Notes: generated by a model not told the origin, from the letters alone. A DNA stretch of 19,004 nt from JBFXDI01 sp050181295 (GCA_050181295.1 JBFXDI010000079.1:1-19004), one strand, 5' to 3'; positions 1 to 8,121 are shown, numbered from the stretch's first letter. Program-made: numbers and translations.

Positions 1-296
1 AAACTCCATAGCGATGGCAACCGCCGGCCGGGCGCCATGCGGCGGGCGATCAAAAACCAGCGCCAGCCGAGCAGCGGCACGATCGCAAGCGACAGGAGCA
101 CACAGGAGGCGAGCGTGGCCAGCGGCAGGCCAGCGAGCTCATGCCAGGCGACCTCGGCCGAGGACAGCCAGAGCGCTGCCGCGAGAAGGCCGATCGAGAC
201 GGTCACGCGCAGCAGGAAGCATGGGATGCAGCGCGGACGCGTCGCGACGGCGGTTTCACCCGATAGTGTGGCTTGCACGCTGTCTGCGAGCGACAT
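1..296 (-). CDS. Flippase-like (LPG synthase transmembrane-type) membrane protein, N-terminal part, cut by left window edge
   Basis: Translating the minus strand from the ATG at 296 gives 98 residues that stay open to base 1, so the C-terminal part lies outside the window. A short polar N-terminus (MSLADSVQATLSGE) is followed by two hydrophobic segments, roughly residues 29-46 and 57-78. The pattern LLRVTVSIGLLAAALWL then a second helix ending GWRWFLIARRM resembles the start of the lysylphosphatidylglycerol synthase transmembrane / flippase-like family (YbhN/AglD-type), usually about 300 residues or more. It starts 16 bases after the stop of the beta-barrel gene, so it is probably in the same transcript. 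Members of this family often sit beside glycosyltransferases, which fits the locus. The family call rests on only a third of the protein; another polytopic membrane protein is possible. Confidence 0.6.
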   Translation of the reverse strand, partial: MSLADSVQATLSGETAVATRPRCIPCFLLRVTVSIGLLAAALWLSSAEVAWHELAGLPLATLASCVLLSLAIVPLLGWRWFLIARRMAPGRRLPSLWS

Positions 297-312
297 GGGA
301 GCCGCCCGATCC

Positions 313-1353
313 TCAGAAGACCAGGATGAAACGGACGGCGCCGTCCACGCCCGCGAAGCCGTCGCGGTCCACATGCACGCCACTCGTCAGGTTCAGCGTC
401 CCGCCCGGGAAGGCGAACATGTTGACGCCAATGCCGAAGCGTCCCCTGATCTTGCCGTCCGAGGTCTCGAAGGGGCTCAGGATGCCCGGAAGATCGACGT
501 CGTCGAGAATGTCGAAATAGCCGGTCGCCTGGATATAGGGAGTGAAGATCCCGATGGGCGTTCCAAGCTTCACGTCGGCCAGCGCCGTCAGGACCGTGAA
601 GTCGGTGGATCCGACCTGCGATGTCCCGACGCCGCCGGACTTCTCCGTGTAGCCGTCGTTGCGCTGGTAGATGAGCCGCAGGCCGCCGCCATACTCGATG
701 AAGCCGAACTCGCCATCCTGACGGCCCTTGATCTGGCCGTCGAGGAACAGCCGCACCGCGTCATAGTCGCCCTCGAAGAGTCCGTTGGAGCGCTCGGTCT
801 TGTAGTTCAGCCATTCGGCGCCGCCGAGCAGGCTCAAATCGAAGATGGCGTTCAGCCGGATCAGGGCGCCGAGCGCGCCGCCGACTCCGATGTTCTTGAG
901 TTCGCCGTTGTTGTAGTCGAGGTCGCCACCGCCGCCCTCGGCGAGGATCGCGGCGATGAGGACCGTCGAGGGTGAGATGTGGCGCGAAAGGACGGCGCTG
1001 CCGAAGACCGACGTGAAGTCGAAGTCGAGGCCGTTGGGCGAGCCTATGATGTGGCGCGCACCCGCGCCGAAGGCCAATCCCCACTCGCAGGGCTGGTTTT
1101 GGGCCTCGCCGGGCACGGGCTGCCGCCAGAGCGTGTTGAGGCAGGTGCCGGCGTCGAGCGCGGTCAGAAGCGTGGTATCGATGAGAGCCGAGGCCACCTG
1201 CTTGTCGATCTGCGGCTGCACCACGCCGGCCGAGCCCGGAACGTTGCGTGCCGAGGCGGGGGTGGCGGAGAGCCCGGCGAACAGGATAGCCAGCCAGACG
1301 AACGCCAGCAGCCGCCAAGCGCCAGCCACGCGACAGTTCGTCATGGTGTTCAT
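313..1353 (-). CDS. Outer-membrane beta-barrel protein with signal peptide, unknown role
   Basis: 346 residues from the ATG at 1353; in-frame starts at 1344 and 1386 are alternatives and no strong ribosome site decides between them. Residues 1-35 form a signal peptide (hydrophobic LLAFVWLAILFAGL, cleavage after TPASA). A short N-terminal region with two cysteines (C71, C89) that could form a disulfide precedes about 250 residues of alternating polar and hydrophobic strands rich in Gly and aromatics, ending FILVF. A terminal Phe is the usual signal for BAM-mediated insertion. I do not recognise a named family; the strand pattern is autotransporter- or porin-like. It lies between the DUF2298 membrane protein (65-base gap) and the flippase-like gene (16-base gap) on the same strand, which suggests a job in the same envelope pathway, either as an export pore or as a glycosylated product. 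That link is inference. Confidence 0.75.
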   Translation of the reverse strand: MNTMTNCRVAGAWRLLAFVWLAILFAGLSATPASARNVPGSAGVVQPQIDKQVASALIDTTLLTALDAGTCLNTLWRQPVPGEAQNQPCEWGLAFGAGARHIIGSPNGLDFDFTSVFGSAVLSRHISPSTVLIAAILAEGGGGDLDYNNGELKNIGVGGALGALIRLNAIFDLSLLGGAEWLNYKTERSNGLFEGDYDAVRLFLDGQIKGRQDGEFGFIEYGGGLRLIYQRNDGYTEKSGGVGTSQVGSTDFTVLTALADVKLGTPIGIFTPYIQATGYFDILDDVDLPGILSPFETSDGKIRGRFGIGVNMFAFPGGTLNLTSGVHVDRDGFAGVDGAVRFILVF

Positions 1354-1380
1354 TCGATGGACTCGTTCAGACCCCGCTCG

Positions 1381-1414
1381 CTCCATCCTATGGAGTCGGC
1401 TTCCCTGTGGGAAG
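1381..1414. repeat. Two tandem small hairpins between DUF2298 and beta-barrel genes
   Basis: CTCCAT-CCT-ATGGAG (1381-1395) and CTTCCC-TGT-GGGAAG (1400-1414) are perfect 6-base stems with 3-base loops, one after the other in the 65-base gap. Neither is followed by a T-run on the minus strand, so they are not typical terminators. They could act in mRNA processing or translational control of the barrel gene; one contains an alternative in-frame ATG (1386). The stems are short and a chance origin is possible. Confidence 0.35.
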
Positions 1415-1418
1415 TGAC

Positions 1419-3467
1419 CTAAAAGCCACAACGGACGGGATTCACGGCGATCAGCACCGAGCGCCCGGAGCGCACCACGACTTTCCCGAGGCTTTCCAGA
1501 AGCGCCTGGTCAAGCTCGGGAAATCGCTGTCTTTCCATCTCGCCGATCGCGACATGAGTGACGCCGTGTCGTGCCACGATCCGGCAGGCCGTGGCGGTGT
1601 CCTTGGCCTGGAAGAACTCCCGCACCTCGCCCGAGCGGCCGGCCACCGCATCGAGGTTGCCGCGCCACAGCCATTCATGACCGAACCAGCCGAGAACCGT
1701 CGGGATGCCCGACATGGCCGAAAACCGAGCGGCGTTGGTATAGCTGTCGCCGTCCCCTTCGAGCAGCACGGCATGGCGGGAAGCGGGCAAGGCACGCAGA
1801 TAGTCGAGGATGGGGCGGTCGTCCGGAAACCGCTGGCCGATGAAGTCCAGCCCGGCCAGCGTGAAGTTGTCCGTCCCGAGCTCTCTCAGGGTTCCGCCAT
1901 GCACCTTGTCGACATAGGAGAGTGTTGCGAGCAGTGGCAGCGCCAGGGCGAAGCCTGCGGCCGGAGCCCAGCGGTTCCGCGCCTGGAGCAGCAGGCCGAT
2001 CAGCAGCATGCCGGCCAGCATGGCCATGGGCTGCGCCTCGAAGGTGAGCTTGAACATGGTGTTCGCGCGCCGGTGGTCATCGCCATAGATGTCCTTGACG
2101 TAGCCGATCTCGGGGAGCGCGATCAGCAGGGCCGCGAAAAGCGCCAGCGCCGCGCCGCAGATCCAGGCCGGGCGGCGAAGGCGCGGGCGCAGGAGGCCCA
2201 GAACCAGTAGGATCGCGGGCAGGGCGACGTGGGCGTAGATCACCGCGAGCTGCCACAGCGGCGTGCGCTCGTCGGTCCAGCGGAGCTCGGAGGCGATCGG
2301 CCGGAAGTGGGCGAGGAACGGGGACGCCAGGAGGAGGGCGCTGCCCACGATGGCTACGCCCCAGGCCACGGTCGCGACCAGCGAACGCACATTTGGGCGC
2401 GGTCGCGCGAGCCAGGACGCAAGTCCCGTCAGCGCGAGGAGGAACCCGTAGGAGGCGGCGTCCCAGGCGTTGGTCATGGCGCAGAGCGCGAAGAGGAAGG
2501 CTAGCACCGCGGCGTCGCGGATGGAGAGGGGCTCGGCTGTTGGCCCCCAGGCGGCCGCGAGGTGCCGCATGAGCACCGAGACGATGAGGAAGGCGGCCGG
2601 CAGGTTGATCAGATGCGCGTGCAGGTCGGCCACGGCGAAGCCATAGGCCGGCATCTCCGTGAAGGCCTTGTTGCCGGTCGAAGGATCGAAGCCGATGAAG
2701 CGGGTCGAATCGGGGAAGAAGAAGTCCCGGTCGTAGGTCGTGAAGGACCACGGGCGCAGCGCGCCGTAGAGCACCGAATGGAAGTTGCCGCCGAGCGTGA
2801 CGAGAAGGCCGGCGAAAGTCCCTGAAAGCGCCGCCACCCGCCGCCCGCCGCTCCGCAGCGTCGATTCGACGATGCCGTAGGCAAGCGTCCCGGTGAAGGC
2901 GAAGAGGGTGCCCACCATGAGGTTGTATCCGTGGTCGGAAGGCACGCCCGAGAGCCGGATCAGCCAGGCCACGGCCGCATGTCCGAAATAGTAGTAGTTG
3001 ATGGGCTCGCCCGCCCACCATTGGTCGGTCGGCGGCATCGTGGCCGTGCGGAGCGCGGCATTGATGAAGCCGAAATCCATGAACTTCTCGAGCCCCTCGA
3101 TGTCGGGGATGTCGGCGCGCAGGATCACGCCCAGGAAAAGGGTGGCGGCGAAGGCCGCTTCCCACTGCGCCATCCTGGGCCATGCGGGCAGCGGCATGGG
3201 GCGGTTCCAGAGAACGGCAGCCGAGCACAGCGCGAGCGCGCCGAGCCCGACCCAGACGCCGGTTCCGGAAAAGGAGGAAAGGCCGAGCACGCTCGTCAGC
3301 CAGGCGACATAGGTCGCGAGCAGCCAGCCCAGCGGCTTGGCGGCGAGATAGCTGCGGCCGTCCGCGCAGCGGAAGAGGGCGCAGGTGAGCGGCCAGGCGA
3401 TCAGCCCGCAGGCGAGGACCGCGAGCCACCACAGGACCAGCGAGCCCAGGCTTGCCGCATCGATCAT
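1419..3467 (-). CDS. DUF2298 (Chlor_Arch_YYY) polytopic membrane protein, putative GT-C-type glycosyltransferase
   Basis: 682 residues, close to the 700-900 usual for the family. The start at 3467 is chosen because its ATG overlaps the stop of the upstream GT2 gene (ATGA) and the protein then opens with a hydrophobic helix. Many membrane segments are visible. DUF2298 hallmarks are EKFMDFGFIN (127-136), a Trp-Trp-Ala-Gly motif then INYYYFGH (156-163), DLHAHL (281-286), and near the C-terminal third DDHRRANTMFKL. The acidic loop between helices (RADIPDIEG, 117-125) is where GT-C enzymes carry their catalytic acid. The family has no established reaction; a role as a polyprenyl-phosphate-sugar-dependent transferase at the periplasmic face is inferred from topology and from tight coupling to a DPM1-like GT2 gene. 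The C-terminal domain after the last helices is soluble, about 110 residues. Confidence 0.85.
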   Translation of the reverse strand: MIDAASLGSLVLWWLAVLACGLIAWPLTCALFRCADGRSYLAAKPLGWLLATYVAWLTSVLGLSSFSGTGVWVGLGALALCSAAVLWNRPMPLPAWPRMAQWEAAFAATLFLGVILRADIPDIEGLEKFMDFGFINAALRTATMPPTDQWWAGEPINYYYFGHAAVAWLIRLSGVPSDHGYNLMVGTLFAFTGTLAYGIVESTLRSGGRRVAALSGTFAGLLVTLGGNFHSVLYGALRPWSFTTYDRDFFFPDSTRFIGFDPSTGNKAFTEMPAYGFAVADLHAHLINLPAAFLIVSVLMRHLAAAWGPTAEPLSIRDAAVLAFLFALCAMTNAWDAASYGFLLALTGLASWLARPRPNVRSLVATVAWGVAIVGSALLLASPFLAHFRPIASELRWTDERTPLWQLAVIYAHVALPAILLVLGLLRPRLRRPAWICGAALALFAALLIALPEIGYVKDIYGDDHRRANTMFKLTFEAQPMAMLAGMLLIGLLLQARNRWAPAAGFALALPLLATLSYVDKVHGGTLRELGTDNFTLAGLDFIGQRFPDDRPILDYLRALPASRHAVLLEGDGDSYTNAARFSAMSGIPTVLGWFGHEWLWRGNLDAVAGRSGEVREFFQAKDTATACRIVARHGVTHVAIGEMERQRFPELDQALLESLGKVVVRSGRSVLIAVNPVRCGF

Positions 3468-4192
3468 TCTGAGAGAGTCGCTCCCCGTGCCGCCCGCGTC
3501 AAACGGCAGAAATGCTCGATGTCGGCCACGCCTTCGCGGCAGAAGCGCAGGAGTCTCCGCAGATTGAGGGTGGAAGGCCCCTTGGCGCGTTCCCGGTGCT
3601 CGACCGGAAGCTCGATCGAGGCGATGTCGCGCCGCTGCAGCACGCGCGTCGCCAGGAGAACGGAGGGAATCCAGCAACCCTCGCGCATGAAGGGACGCGC
3701 CTCCCGCCAGACTTCTGTCCGCAGGAGCTTGTAGGGCGCGCCGGCGTCCCTGGGTGCCCGGCCGGCCCTGAGGCCGATCAGCAGCCGCATGAGCCGCGAG
3801 ACGAGGCGGCGATGGGGCGGATCGCTCCTGGGCGTGCGGATGCCGAGGATCACGTCATACTTGCCGGTCATATCCCAGTGGCGGGCGAAGTCGGCGAGCG
3901 AGACCTGGCGGTCGGAATCGATGAGCAGCAGATGGCGGCCGCGCGCCTGTTCGATGCCGTTGGCGAGCGCCGCGCCATGGCCCTGGTTCGGCTGCCGGAT
4001 CAGAACGATGCGGCTGTCGCCTGTGACGAACTCGCCCACCCTGGCAGCGGTCGCGTCGCGGCTGCCGTCATCCACCACGACGATCTCCAGATCGGGCACC
4101 ACACGGCCGACGTCGCGCAGCACGTCCTCGAGCGCGCCGGCGATGTTCTCTTCCTCGTTGTAGGCCGGAACGATCACGCTGAGCGCGGTCAT
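3464..4192 (-). CDS. GT2 family glycosyltransferase, DPM1-like polyprenyl-phosphate sugar synthase
   Basis: 242 residues. The start at 4192 places SVIVPAYNEEENI at the very N-terminus, as in GT2 enzymes; upstream in-frame starts would run through the divergent intergenic region and into glf. GT-A fold motifs: VVVDDGSRDAT (nucleotide-sugar binding), NQGHGAALANGI, and the metal-binding DSD (in LLLIDSDRQ, where many relatives have DAD). There are no C-terminal membrane helices, so it resembles the soluble dolichyl-phosphate mannosyltransferase type that moves a sugar from a nucleotide donor to a polyprenyl phosphate on the cytoplasmic face. Its stop overlaps the start of the DUF2298 gene by four bases, so the two are translationally coupled and probably work together. 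The sugar cannot be read from the sequence. No good Shine-Dalgarno is visible before the ATG. Confidence 0.85.
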   Translation of the reverse strand: MTALSVIVPAYNEEENIAGALEDVLRDVGRVVPDLEIVVVDDGSRDATAARVGEFVTGDSRIVLIRQPNQGHGAALANGIEQARGRHLLLIDSDRQVSLADFARHWDMTGKYDVILGIRTPRSDPPHRRLVSRLMRLLIGLRAGRAPRDAGAPYKLLRTEVWREARPFMREGCWIPSVLLATRVLQRRDIASIELPVEHRERAKGPSTLNLRRLLRFCREGVADIEHFCRLTRAARGATLSE

Positions 4193-4331
4193 GGATTGGA
4201 AAAGCTCGATTTGCGGGATGAAGGGGGATCGAGACTTCCTGCCGGCCTCCCCGCCGGCGGTGCCTCGACTGTGGGAGCCCGTGTTGCTATCACAGTCGGA
4301 GACGCACGCACAATCTGCTCCTCCGGCACCC
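4193..4331. promoter_or_regulatory. Divergent promoter region between GT2 operon and glf, with an inverted repeat
   Basis: This 139-base gap must carry the start signals for glf (plus) and possibly for the GT2-DUF2298-barrel run (minus). It holds an 8-base inverted repeat, CGACTGTG (4266-4273) and CACAGTCG (4291-4298), spaced by 17 bases, which has the look of a dimeric regulator site. It also holds a GC-rich hairpin GCCGGC-CTCCCC-GCCGGC (4241-4258). A weak -35/-10 pair for glf can be forced (TTGCTA at 4284, ACAATC near 4310) but I do not trust it. Neither flanking gene has a clear Shine-Dalgarno. Confidence 0.35.
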
Positions 4332-5489
4332 ATGGAACGCATGCTGATCGCCGGCGCCGGCTTCAGCGGCGCGGCCCTCGCCAGATGCCTGGCGGATGCG
4401 GGGCTCTCCTGCCTGGTCGTGGACGAGCGCCCGCATGCGGGCGGCAACTGCCACACCTCCGAGGATGCCGAGACCGGCATCATGGTGCACCGCTACGGCC
4501 CGCACATCTTCCACACGGACGATGCCCGGATCTGGCAATTCATGGAGCGGTTCGGGGCCTGGATGCCGTATCGGCATGCCGTGCACGCGACCGTCGGGGG
4601 CCGCGTCTACGGGCTCCCCATCAACCTGCTCACGATCAACCAGTTCTTCGGCACGAGCCTGGCGCCGTCCGAGGCGCGTGCCTTCCTTGCCGGCAAATGC
4701 GTGCCCTGCGAGCGGCCCTCCAACTTCGAAGAGCAGGCGCTTGCGCTGGTGGGGCCTGAACTCTACGAGGCCTTCCTTCGCTCCTACACGGAGAAGCAGT
4801 GGGGCATGGAGGCGCGAGCACTTCCCGCCTCCCTCCTCAAGCGGCTGCCGCTGCGCTTCAACTACGACGGCAACTATTTCCACCACCGCCGCCAGGCCAT
4901 GCCGCGCGACGGCTATACCGCCATCGTGACCACGATGCTCGACCATCCCTCGATCGAGACGCGGCTCGGGGTGAGGGCGGAGGAGGTGGAGGGCGCGTTT
5001 CAGCACAGGTTCTACTGCGGCGGCATCGACCGCTATTTCGGCTACCGGCTCGGGCCGCTCGGCTATCGCACCCTGCGCTTCGAGGAGATCAGAGGCGAGG
5101 GCGACGTGCTCGGCTGCCCGGTGATGAACTTTCCGGACCGGAACGTGCCCTGGACGCGGATGACGGAACACCGCCACCTTTCGCCGTGGCGTCCGCTCCG
5201 CGGCACGTCATCGATCGTCTGGCAGGAGTTCCCGGAAACGGCGCGCAGGGAGAGCGTGCTCTACTATCCGCTGCGGCTCGCCGGCGACGAGAGACTGCTC
5301 AGGGGCTATGTCGAGGAGGCGCGGGAAGCCCAAGGGGTCACTTTCCTCGGCCGGCTCGGCACCTACTCCTATATCGACATGGACGCGGCAGTGGGCCGGG
5401 CGATGGAGACGGCCGAGGCGGTGCTCTCGGCGCTTCGCGAGGGGGCTCCTCTGCGGCCCTTCTATCACGACCCCTTGTCCAAGGCCTGA
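4332..5489 (+). CDS. glf: UDP-galactopyranose mutase (UDP-Galp to UDP-Galf)
   Basis: 385 residues from the ATG at 4332 (a second ATG three codons on, at 4341, is equally plausible), the normal length for bacterial UGM. This cytoplasmic flavoenzyme interconverts UDP-galactopyranose and UDP-galactofuranose. Visible motifs: dinucleotide-binding GAGFSGAALA at the N-terminus, DERPHAGGNC, the FAD-contacting YGPHIFHT, INLLTINQFF, YTEKQWG, NYDGNYF, GGIDRYFGYRLGPLGYRTLRFE, and the C-terminal FLGRLGTYSYIDMD. It is the only plus-strand gene in the left half, divergent from GT2 and tail-to-tail with the GT39 gene, overlapping its end by 25 bases (5465-5489). Its presence predicts galactofuranose in the product glycan. 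Related FAD amine-oxidase-like proteins exist, but the run of UGM motifs makes the call strong. Confidence 0.92.
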   Translation: MERMLIAGAGFSGAALARCLADAGLSCLVVDERPHAGGNCHTSEDAETGIMVHRYGPHIFHTDDARIWQFMERFGAWMPYRHAVHATVGGRVYGLPINLLTINQFFGTSLAPSEARAFLAGKCVPCERPSNFEEQALALVGPELYEAFLRSYTEKQWGMEARALPASLLKRLPLRFNYDGNYFHHRRQAMPRDGYTAIVTTMLDHPSIETRLGVRAEEVEGAFQHRFYCGGIDRYFGYRLGPLGYRTLRFEEIRGEGDVLGCPVMNFPDRNVPWTRMTEHRHLSPWRPLRGTSSIVWQEFPETARRESVLYYPLRLAGDERLLRGYVEEAREAQGVTFLGRLGTYSYIDMDAAVGRAMETAEAVLSALREGAPLRPFYHDPLSKA

Positions 5490-7264
5490 AGCAGCAGGCG
5501 CTCGACCTTGGAGCGATCGAAGCAGGGGAGCTTGCGATAGATCTCGACCGGAGCATGATCGTAGACCGACCAGGGTTCCTGCGCTTGCGAGTCGTCGAAA
5601 CGGATCCCCGCCACCCGGTAGCCGGGCACGACGCGGAAGGCGCGCTCGAAGCAGAGGTCGCCCGCGGCCAGATGGCGGTAGAAGGCGCTGCTCATCGGAA
5701 ACCTGCCCGGAAGCCCGAGAATAGGCTGACGCATGCGCTGGCTCGGAATTATGAAAACGTCGGCCTCTTCGAGCTTCGCGGCGATGCCGCGGGCCTTATC
5801 GGCGCTGTCAGGAATCTCCATGCCGAGCAGCAGGAAGCGGAAATGCGCGTCGCGGTCGGGCCACACCGGGGTATCGCCTTCCTTGAGCGAGACGGGCACG
5901 GGCAGCCCGTCGTCCCACGGGGTCTCGTTCGCGACGGTGGTGCCGGCGGGAAGCTCCTGCCACATCCAGCGCGAGGCCAGCAGGCGGGTGTTGACAGAGG
6001 TATGGATCGAAACCATGCCCATGCCCCAGACGACTCCGCCGAGGCCGAGGAGGAGGGCGCCGACGCGGAAAGGCATCGTCGTGCCCGCGGCCAGTCCTCC
6101 GGCAAGAGCGCAGAGCGCCGGGAACGCCGGCAGGACGTAGCGAAGCGCCGGAATGGGACCGCTCAGCCAGTAGACAAGGTAGGCCAGAACCAAGAGGCCC
6201 GGAACAAGCGCGGCGATGTCGGCGGCGCGTGGCCGCAGAATCGCGCGCAGGAAGGAGAGCGCCAGCATGGCGGTGGCCGGAAGTCCGAAGGCCCAGACGA
6301 CCAGGTCCTTCGCGGGACGCCGCCAGCCCGGATCGACGGACCACTGCCAGTTGGGCGGGAAGTTCGGATCGTGGACGAGGTTGGCGGCGCCCAGGTAGCC
6401 GTTGATCCAGCCCTGCGATGGCAGGATCGAGAAAAGGCCGGGCCCCTCGAAGCTGAAGGGGCTCACGAGGCGGAAGGCGACAAGGAAAACGAGGCTGCCA
6501 ATGGCGAGCTGCATGGCGGCCTGAAGCAGATGCGCCAGGCTTCGCCTGTCCACAAGCCATCGCAGCACGACGGCTGCTCCGAGCGTGCCCCAGACAGCAA
6601 GCCCCGGCAGCTTCGTAGCGAGGGCAAGCGCCGCCGCGAAGCCCGTCAGCGCCGCCCAGCCGAGGGCCGCAGCGGAAGAGCGCGCGCGGTAGAGCATCAC
6701 CGCAAAGAAGATTCCCCAGGCTGTCGCGGCCGTCAGCCAGACATCGACGGTGAAGAAGTTGGCATGCTGGACCGCAAGCGGCGCGAAGGCGTAGAGCACA
6801 GCGCCGCAGATTCCGGCCAGCCGGCTCCGCCAGGTCGCCCAGGCGAGCAGGAAGACGGCGAGGATGGTGTAGGAATCGAGGACTGCCCCGACCAGCCGTC
6901 CGAGGCGCTGGAGTTCCGGCCAGCCTGGCAAGCCGAGCAGGCGGCCGAGGAGCGTGACCGTCAGGTGCGGCAACTCGCCGTAGACGAAGTTCTGCCCTTT
7001 AAGACGCGGATCGAGCGGGGATCGTCCCGTCGCGAACCACAGTTCCGTGGGCCCCAGCGTCGTGGTGTCGAGGCCGCGGAAGGCATCCATCGACACGAAA
7101 AGCATGTGGCGCTCGTCGGGATGGAGGCCGGCTCCCTCGTCCCACCCGGTGCCGGCGATACGCGCAAACGCACCGGCCAGGATGATTGCGAGAACGAGCA
7201 TGGCGGTAAGCATTGCTCGGCGGCCGGCCGGCGGTCTTGCCATCCGAAGCGCGCCAACGCTCAT
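5465..7264 (-). CDS. GT39/ArnT-like polytopic membrane glycosyltransferase
   Basis: 599 residues; the start at 7264 is set by a 4-base ATGA overlap with the upstream methyltransferase gene. A first helix (about 18-37) is followed by a periplasmic loop with the motif LHPDERH (47-53); the Asp-Glu there matches the catalytic acidic pair of GT-C enzymes. VYGELPH (94-100), the DSYTILAVFLLA helix and APLAVQHANFFTVDVW (161-176) are typical of GT39 phospholipid-carrier-dependent transferases. About ten or more hydrophobic segments are visible, then a soluble C-terminal part of some 170 residues. Such enzymes take a sugar from a polyprenyl-phosphate donor and place it on lipid, glycan or protein in the periplasm. 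The acceptor here is unknown. The 3-prime end overlaps the end of glf on the other strand by 25 bases. Confidence 0.85.
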   Translation of the reverse strand: MSVGALRMARPPAGRRAMLTAMLVLAIILAGAFARIAGTGWDEGAGLHPDERHMLFVSMDAFRGLDTTTLGPTELWFATGRSPLDPRLKGQNFVYGELPHLTVTLLGRLLGLPGWPELQRLGRLVGAVLDSYTILAVFLLAWATWRSRLAGICGAVLYAFAPLAVQHANFFTVDVWLTAATAWGIFFAVMLYRARSSAAALGWAALTGFAAALALATKLPGLAVWGTLGAAVVLRWLVDRRSLAHLLQAAMQLAIGSLVFLVAFRLVSPFSFEGPGLFSILPSQGWINGYLGAANLVHDPNFPPNWQWSVDPGWRRPAKDLVVWAFGLPATAMLALSFLRAILRPRAADIAALVPGLLVLAYLVYWLSGPIPALRYVLPAFPALCALAGGLAAGTTMPFRVGALLLGLGGVVWGMGMVSIHTSVNTRLLASRWMWQELPAGTTVANETPWDDGLPVPVSLKEGDTPVWPDRDAHFRFLLLGMEIPDSADKARGIAAKLEEADVFIIPSQRMRQPILGLPGRFPMSSAFYRHLAAGDLCFERAFRVVPGYRVAGIRFDDSQAQEPWSVYDHAPVEIYRKLPCFDRSKVERLLLQALDKGS

Positions 7265-8121
7265 GGTGCGACGCCCGCGGGCTTTCGTGCCAGGAGGCAG
7301 AGATTGACGGTCGAGCGGCCGGGCGGCTCGTCCATGCGGTTCGGCCGGTCGAAGAGCGCCAGAAGGCCGATCGCCAGCCGCACGGGATTGAAGAGGCCGG
7401 CGTCGCGCTTGCGGAAGGCGGTGCGATCAGCGGCGTCCGCGAGCGCCCTCGGCATCAGTCCGGATTCTAGCAGCGGCTTGCCGAAGCCGTAGACGATGTT
7501 GTGGATAAAGGGGAACGCATGATGGGTGAAGGCGCGCTCGGCGCGGATCTCGAGATCGGCCGCCAGCACGACGCGTCGCAACTCCTCCGCCGTATAAAGC
7601 CGCACATGGTTGGCCCAGATGCCGGCGAAGGTGCCGGTGCGGACGGGGCCGAACCCCAGTCGCTCGCGCGTGCGGTTGATGGGATCCCAGAGGAAGGGAT
7701 AATCCGCGTTCGGCACCGTGAGGGCGACGCTGCCGCCGGGCTTCAGGACGCGGGCGATCTCGCGCAGGGCGCCGACATCGTCCTCGACATGCTCCAGCAC
7801 CTCGGAGGCGATGGCGCCATCGAAGGCGCCGTCATGGAAGGGAAGCCTGTCAAGACTCCCGCGCACCAGCGTCACGCCGTCCCGGTCCGCGAGCAGCGCG
7901 TTCGCCTTGGTAATGATCTCCGCGTCCTGCTCGATCCCCACGAGACGGCAGCGCGCGACGGAACTGATCATGTCGAGATAGAAGCCGCGGCCGCAGCCGC
8001 AGTCGAGGATCGCGCGTTCTTCCGACATGTCGATCCACTCGAAGACGGTCGCCACGCGGCGGCGGAAAGCCATGTCCGCCTCGTTGCGCGTCATATGGGC
8101 GATGGCCGCGGGATCGATCAT
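7261..8121 (-). CDS. Class I SAM-dependent methyltransferase of the glycan locus
   Basis: 286 residues with the Rossmann-type methyltransferase core: motif I LDCGCGRGFYL (39-49), the acidic residue ending beta 2 (GIEQD, 62-66), a motif like GSLDRLPFHDGAFDGAIASEVLEH (88-111), and LKPGGSVALTVPN (126-138). It belongs to the Methyltransf_11/UbiE-like superfamily; the substrate cannot be read from sequence. After the core there is a C-terminal part with FIHNIVYGFGKPLLE that looks amphipathic and could contact membrane or a lipid-linked acceptor. It is coupled at both ends by ATGA overlaps: with GT4 upstream (8118-8121) and GT39 downstream (7261-7264). That tight packing argues for modification of the glycan or its carrier, for example O-methylation of a sugar or chain capping, but this is inference. 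Confidence 0.85.
   Translation of the reverse strand: MIDPAAIAHMTRNEADMAFRRRVATVFEWIDMSEERAILDCGCGRGFYLDMISSVARCRLVGIEQDAEIITKANALLADRDGVTLVRGSLDRLPFHDGAFDGAIASEVLEHVEDDVGALREIARVLKPGGSVALTVPNADYPFLWDPINRTRERLGFGPVRTGTFAGIWANHVRLYTAEELRRVVLAADLEIRAERAFTHHAFPFIHNIVYGFGKPLLESGLMPRALADAADRTAFRKRDAGLFNPVRLAIGLLALFDRPNRMDEPPGRSTVNLCLLARKPAGVAP

Noticed and set aside
3468..3677. N-terminal extension of the DUF2298 frame upstream of 3467
   Set aside because: It would overlap the GT2 coding region by over 200 bases and is low-complexity Arg/Ala/Pro; the ATGA overlap at 3464-3467 is a better start.
4799..7492. Very long plus-strand open frame (about 897 codons) running through glf and antisense to the GT39 gene
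   Set aside because: It lies across two genes with clear families, its product is low-complexity and rich in Arg, Gly, Glu and Ala, and it has no domain or ribosome site. Long antisense frames are expected in GC-rich DNA with GC-biased third codon positions.
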